DNA of 7,133 nucleotides. Source: CAZDOD01 sp964506935. GTDB taxonomy: Bacteria; Desulfobacterota; Zymogenia; Zymogenales; Zymogenaceae. Positions within the stretch are counted from its first letter, which is position 1. Each line of letters starts with the position of its first letter. Positions 5,131 to 7,133 of the stretch are shown in pieces. The notes below the pieces were generated by a model. That model was not told the origin of the DNA. It saw only the letters and a program-made list of their open reading frames with translations, and searched no databases. Both the position numbers and the translations under genes were made by a program. The stretch is from NCBI GenBank assembly GCA_964506935.1, contig CAZDOD010000153.1, positions 1-7,133 of the forward strand, in the 5' to 3' direction.

Positions 5131-6522
5131 ATGGTACAGCTTAAAAGGGCGCTTGGTCTCAGGACGGTAGTCTCGACGGGTGCCGGAATGGCGCTCGCCA
5201 CGGTTACTTATGTGTCTTTTATCGAGCTTGCGAGCTATCTTACCGGAAACTCCGCATGGATAGCGATCCTGACCGCAGGGATAATGGCGGTCCTCGCCGG
5301 GTCGTGTTTTTGCGAGCTCAATTCTATGTACCCGACCGCGGCCGGGATAAAGCTATTTATCGAGAAGGCCTTCGGTGAGCGGTCTGCGATAATAATCGCG
5401 GGGGTCTATGTCCTCGGTCAACTCGCCATCGTCGGGGCTGAAGTATACATCCTGTCACAGGCCCTCTCCCAGGGGATCACGGTAATCCATCCCGTCATAT
5501 GGGCTGTTGTGTTCGGGGCGGTCTTGTGGCTTATAAATTACCGTGGGATAAAGATTGCGGGGACGACACAGGACATCATCGCATACACGATGTTTATCGG
5601 GCTCATTCTGATCTCGATATATGGTTTTTACCGTATAGGCTTCGAGATTCCAGATCCATTTGCCATTGGGAGCCTCGACGGCTTTATACAGGCCGTGGCC
5701 ATAGGAATATCATGTTTCATCGCCTTCGAGTGGGTGATAACTATTTCAGAGGAGGTCACCGACGTAAAGCTCGTGCCGAGGGGGATGATGCTGTCACTGG
5801 GGCTTCTGGCGATTACGTATGCCCTCTTCTCAACGGCGATGACCTCGGTGCTCGGCTGGGATGTCCTCGGATGGGTGCTTGATCCAGAGGGCCTCCCGAT
5901 CCCTCACGTCATTTACGGACAGCACCTCCTCGGGGGATTCGGGCTCTACTTCATGATAGGGATGGCGCTTCTGGCTTCACTGACATCCTTGAATGCCGGC
6001 CTCTTGACGTCTTCGAGGTTTCTATACGCGATGGCGAGGGACTGGTCACTGCCGAGGTTCATAGCCCGTCTCCACCCGAAGCATGCAACGCCATGGGTGG
6101 CGATGCTCGTGGTCACAATATACTGTGTGTTAATTACCATCTACGGTTTTGCCACACACTATATCCTTTCGATGATCTTTATTATCGCCGCCTCGGAATG
6201 TCTTATGTATATGGTTATGGCACTGTGTGTGATCAGGTTGAGATACAAGGAGCCTGACACACAGAGGGACTTCAAGATAAAGGGCGGGATAATTATTCCG
6301 ATTTTCGTGATAATAATTTACGGTATCGTGGGTGGATTTATCCTCTTCGGTCCCGTAAAGCCCCAGGACGTCATAGACCAGAGGATAGCCCTGTTTTTTA
6401 TCCTGGGACTTTTTGTGATAAATTCCCTTTACGTATTTACGGTCTGGCCCAGGCTCAGGGCAAAGTATCAGAAGATAGCCGAGGCCCGAAAGCCGAGGCG
6501 GAGGAGGAAGACTACTTCTTAG
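5131..6522 (+). CDS. APC-family amino acid/polyamine permease
   Basis: A 463-residue inner-membrane transporter of the amino acid-polyamine-organocation (APC) superfamily, probably a secondary importer or exchanger. Twelve hydrophobic helices can be placed at about 11-36, 42-62, 85-112, 118-136, 147-167, 183-205, 217-240, 268-292, 320-339, 343-368, 386-406 and 416-438. Helix 1 carries the glycine-containing STGAGMALAT stretch that contacts the substrate's amino/carboxyl groups in the family. The SEEVTDVKLVPRGM loop and the NAGLLTSSRFLYAMARD helix-8 region are typical APC features. The C-terminus is a cytoplasmic arginine-rich tail (KPRRRRK, 454-460). GAGAGGG lies 6 bases before the ATG. As last gene of the operon it is the likely uptake or exchange route for the aminotransferase substrate or product. 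Helix content is firm; the solute is not determined. Confidence 0.9.
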   Translation: MVQLKRALGLRTVVSTGAGMALATVTYVSFIELASYLTGNSAWIAILTAGIMAVLAGSCFCELNSMYPTAAGIKLFIEKAFGERSAIIIAGVYVLGQLAIVGAEVYILSQALSQGITVIHPVIWAVVFGAVLWLINYRGIKIAGTTQDIIAYTMFIGLILISIYGFYRIGFEIPDPFAIGSLDGFIQAVAIGISCFIAFEWVITISEEVTDVKLVPRGMMLSLGLLAITYALFSTAMTSVLGWDVLGWVLDPEGLPIPHVIYGQHLLGGFGLYFMIGMALLASLTSLNAGLLTSSRFLYAMARDWSLPRFIARLHPKHATPWVAMLVVTIYCVLITIYGFATHYILSMIFIIAASECLMYMVMALCVIRLRYKEPDTQRDFKIKGGIIIPIFVIIIYGIVGGFILFGPVKPQDVIDQRIALFFILGLFVINSLYVFTVWPRLRAKYQKIAEARKPRRRRKTTS

Positions 6523-6540
6523 AAAGATTAGCGAAAACAG

Positions 6541-6569
6541 TTGAAATTATCTAATATCTGGGTTATCGT
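6541..6569 (+). promoter_or_regulatory. Candidate promoter of the V4R-domain gene
   Basis: TTGAAA (6541-6546, 5 of 6 matches to consensus) and TATCGT (6564-6569, 4 of 6) are separated by 17 bases. Transcription would start near 6576, about 55 bases before the ATG. The 108-base gap after the permease suggests a separate transcript, but no clear terminator follows the permease, so read-through is possible. Confidence 0.35.
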
Positions 6570-6630
6570 TAAAAAGTTTTGGTGATGAGCAAATCTCTGA
6601 AATATATCTTGTAAAGGGGGTTCACGAAAA

Positions 6631-7133
6631 ATGCTCAAGGAATATATTCCAAATTCGTTGATGCACATCACACTTCATGCTGTAAGGGACATTATTGGGA
6701 ATAACGGACTGAACACGGTATTGAATAAGGCGGATCTGAATAAATACAGGGATAACATTCCACCCAATGATGAGAAGCTCGAGGTCTTGGGGATTGAATT
6801 TGCCAAGATAGTCGGGAGTGTAATAGATATCTTCGGCGAGAAGGGGGCAAGGCCCATTCTATACAATGCGGGACGGAGGGGATTCCAGGTCATCCTGGAA
6901 AAAAATCCCACGATGATTGGTTTTGTTGGGTTCGGGCTCAAGTTACTTAGTAAGAGAAAGCGGATAGAGAAGGTTTTCAAAGAGGGTGCGCAGGGGACCA
7001 ACAAACTCTTCGGAGAAAATCAGAGATTCTATGTGAGCGATGAGGGTTTTGTATGTGAGCTGTTCGATTGCTATTGGTGCAGGGGACTGAAAAGCGACGG
7101 CCCGATCTGTTTCGGTGAGGTAGGTCTTGATGC
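6631..7133 (+). CDS. V4R (4-vinyl reductase-like) domain protein, N-terminal part
   Basis: The frame is open from the ATG at 6631 to the window end (167 residues plus two bases), so the gene is 3'-truncated. AAAGGGGG lies 10 bases before the ATG. The sequence resembles stand-alone V4R-domain proteins: an IPNSLM start, a helix ending in GLNTVLNKADL (26-36), a YRDNIPPND stretch, a GEKGARPILYNAGRRGF block (69-85), and a beta-rich part leading to DGPICFGEVGLD (156-167), where V4R domains usually have a conserved Cys-Gly turn. Cysteines are at 142, 147, 150 and 160; a further conserved Cys pair would be expected downstream. V4R domains are thought to bind small hydrophobic or tetrapyrrole-type ligands and occur in the bacteriochlorophyll 4-vinyl reductase family and in sensor proteins. 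The role here is unknown. Recognition is from memory of the family pattern and could be wrong. Confidence 0.6.
   Translation, partial: MLKEYIPNSLMHITLHAVRDIIGNNGLNTVLNKADLNKYRDNIPPNDEKLEVLGIEFAKIVGSVIDIFGEKGARPILYNAGRRGFQVILEKNPTMIGFVGFGLKLLSKRKRIEKVFKEGAQGTNKLFGENQRFYVSDEGFVCELFDCYWCRGLKSDGPICFGEVGLD

Overview
The window looks like bacterial chromosome from a Gram-negative-type, probably anaerobic lineage. A Desulfobacterota (deltaproteobacterial) relative is my best guess, at low confidence. The guess rests on a CbiM/PDGLE metal-uptake pair, a zinc-ribbon response regulator, a V4R-domain protein, strong AGGAGG-type ribosome sites, and heavy use of AGG (Arg) and ATA (Ile) codons. Nothing seen in the window is mobile: no IS ends, tRNA, rRNA, phage genes or CRISPR repeats.

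Layout. Bases 2-830 (+) hold the end of an energy-coupling-factor metal transporter operon: a 5'-truncated CbiM-type membrane component and an overlapping PDGLE-domain (CbiN-like) protein. Bases 989-1657 (-) encode an unusual response regulator, a four-cysteine zinc ribbon joined by a very basic linker to a phospho-receiver domain. It has a near-ideal sigma70 promoter at 1685-1714. An AT-rich 505-base gap (1658-2162) separates it from a divergent operon. That gap contains three hairpins, each followed by a T-rich run on the + strand, plus dyads and direct repeats that resemble regulatory sites.

Bases 2163-6522 (+) form a tight four-gene operon with gaps of 18, 1 and 12 bases: class III PLP aminotransferase A, a small SCP2 (sterol-carrier-type lipid-binding) protein, a paralogous class III aminotransferase B, and a 12-TM APC-family amino acid/polyamine permease. 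After a 108-base gap a V4R-domain protein starts at 6631 and runs off the window end.

How they may work together (inference): the permease would import an amino acid, polyamine or related amine, and the two aminotransferases would act on it, alone or as a heteromer. The SCP2 protein suggests that a hydrophobic ligand or acyl-type intermediate is involved. The paralogous aminotransferases bracketing an SCP2 gene are the most distinctive part of the window. I do not recognise this cassette as a named pathway.
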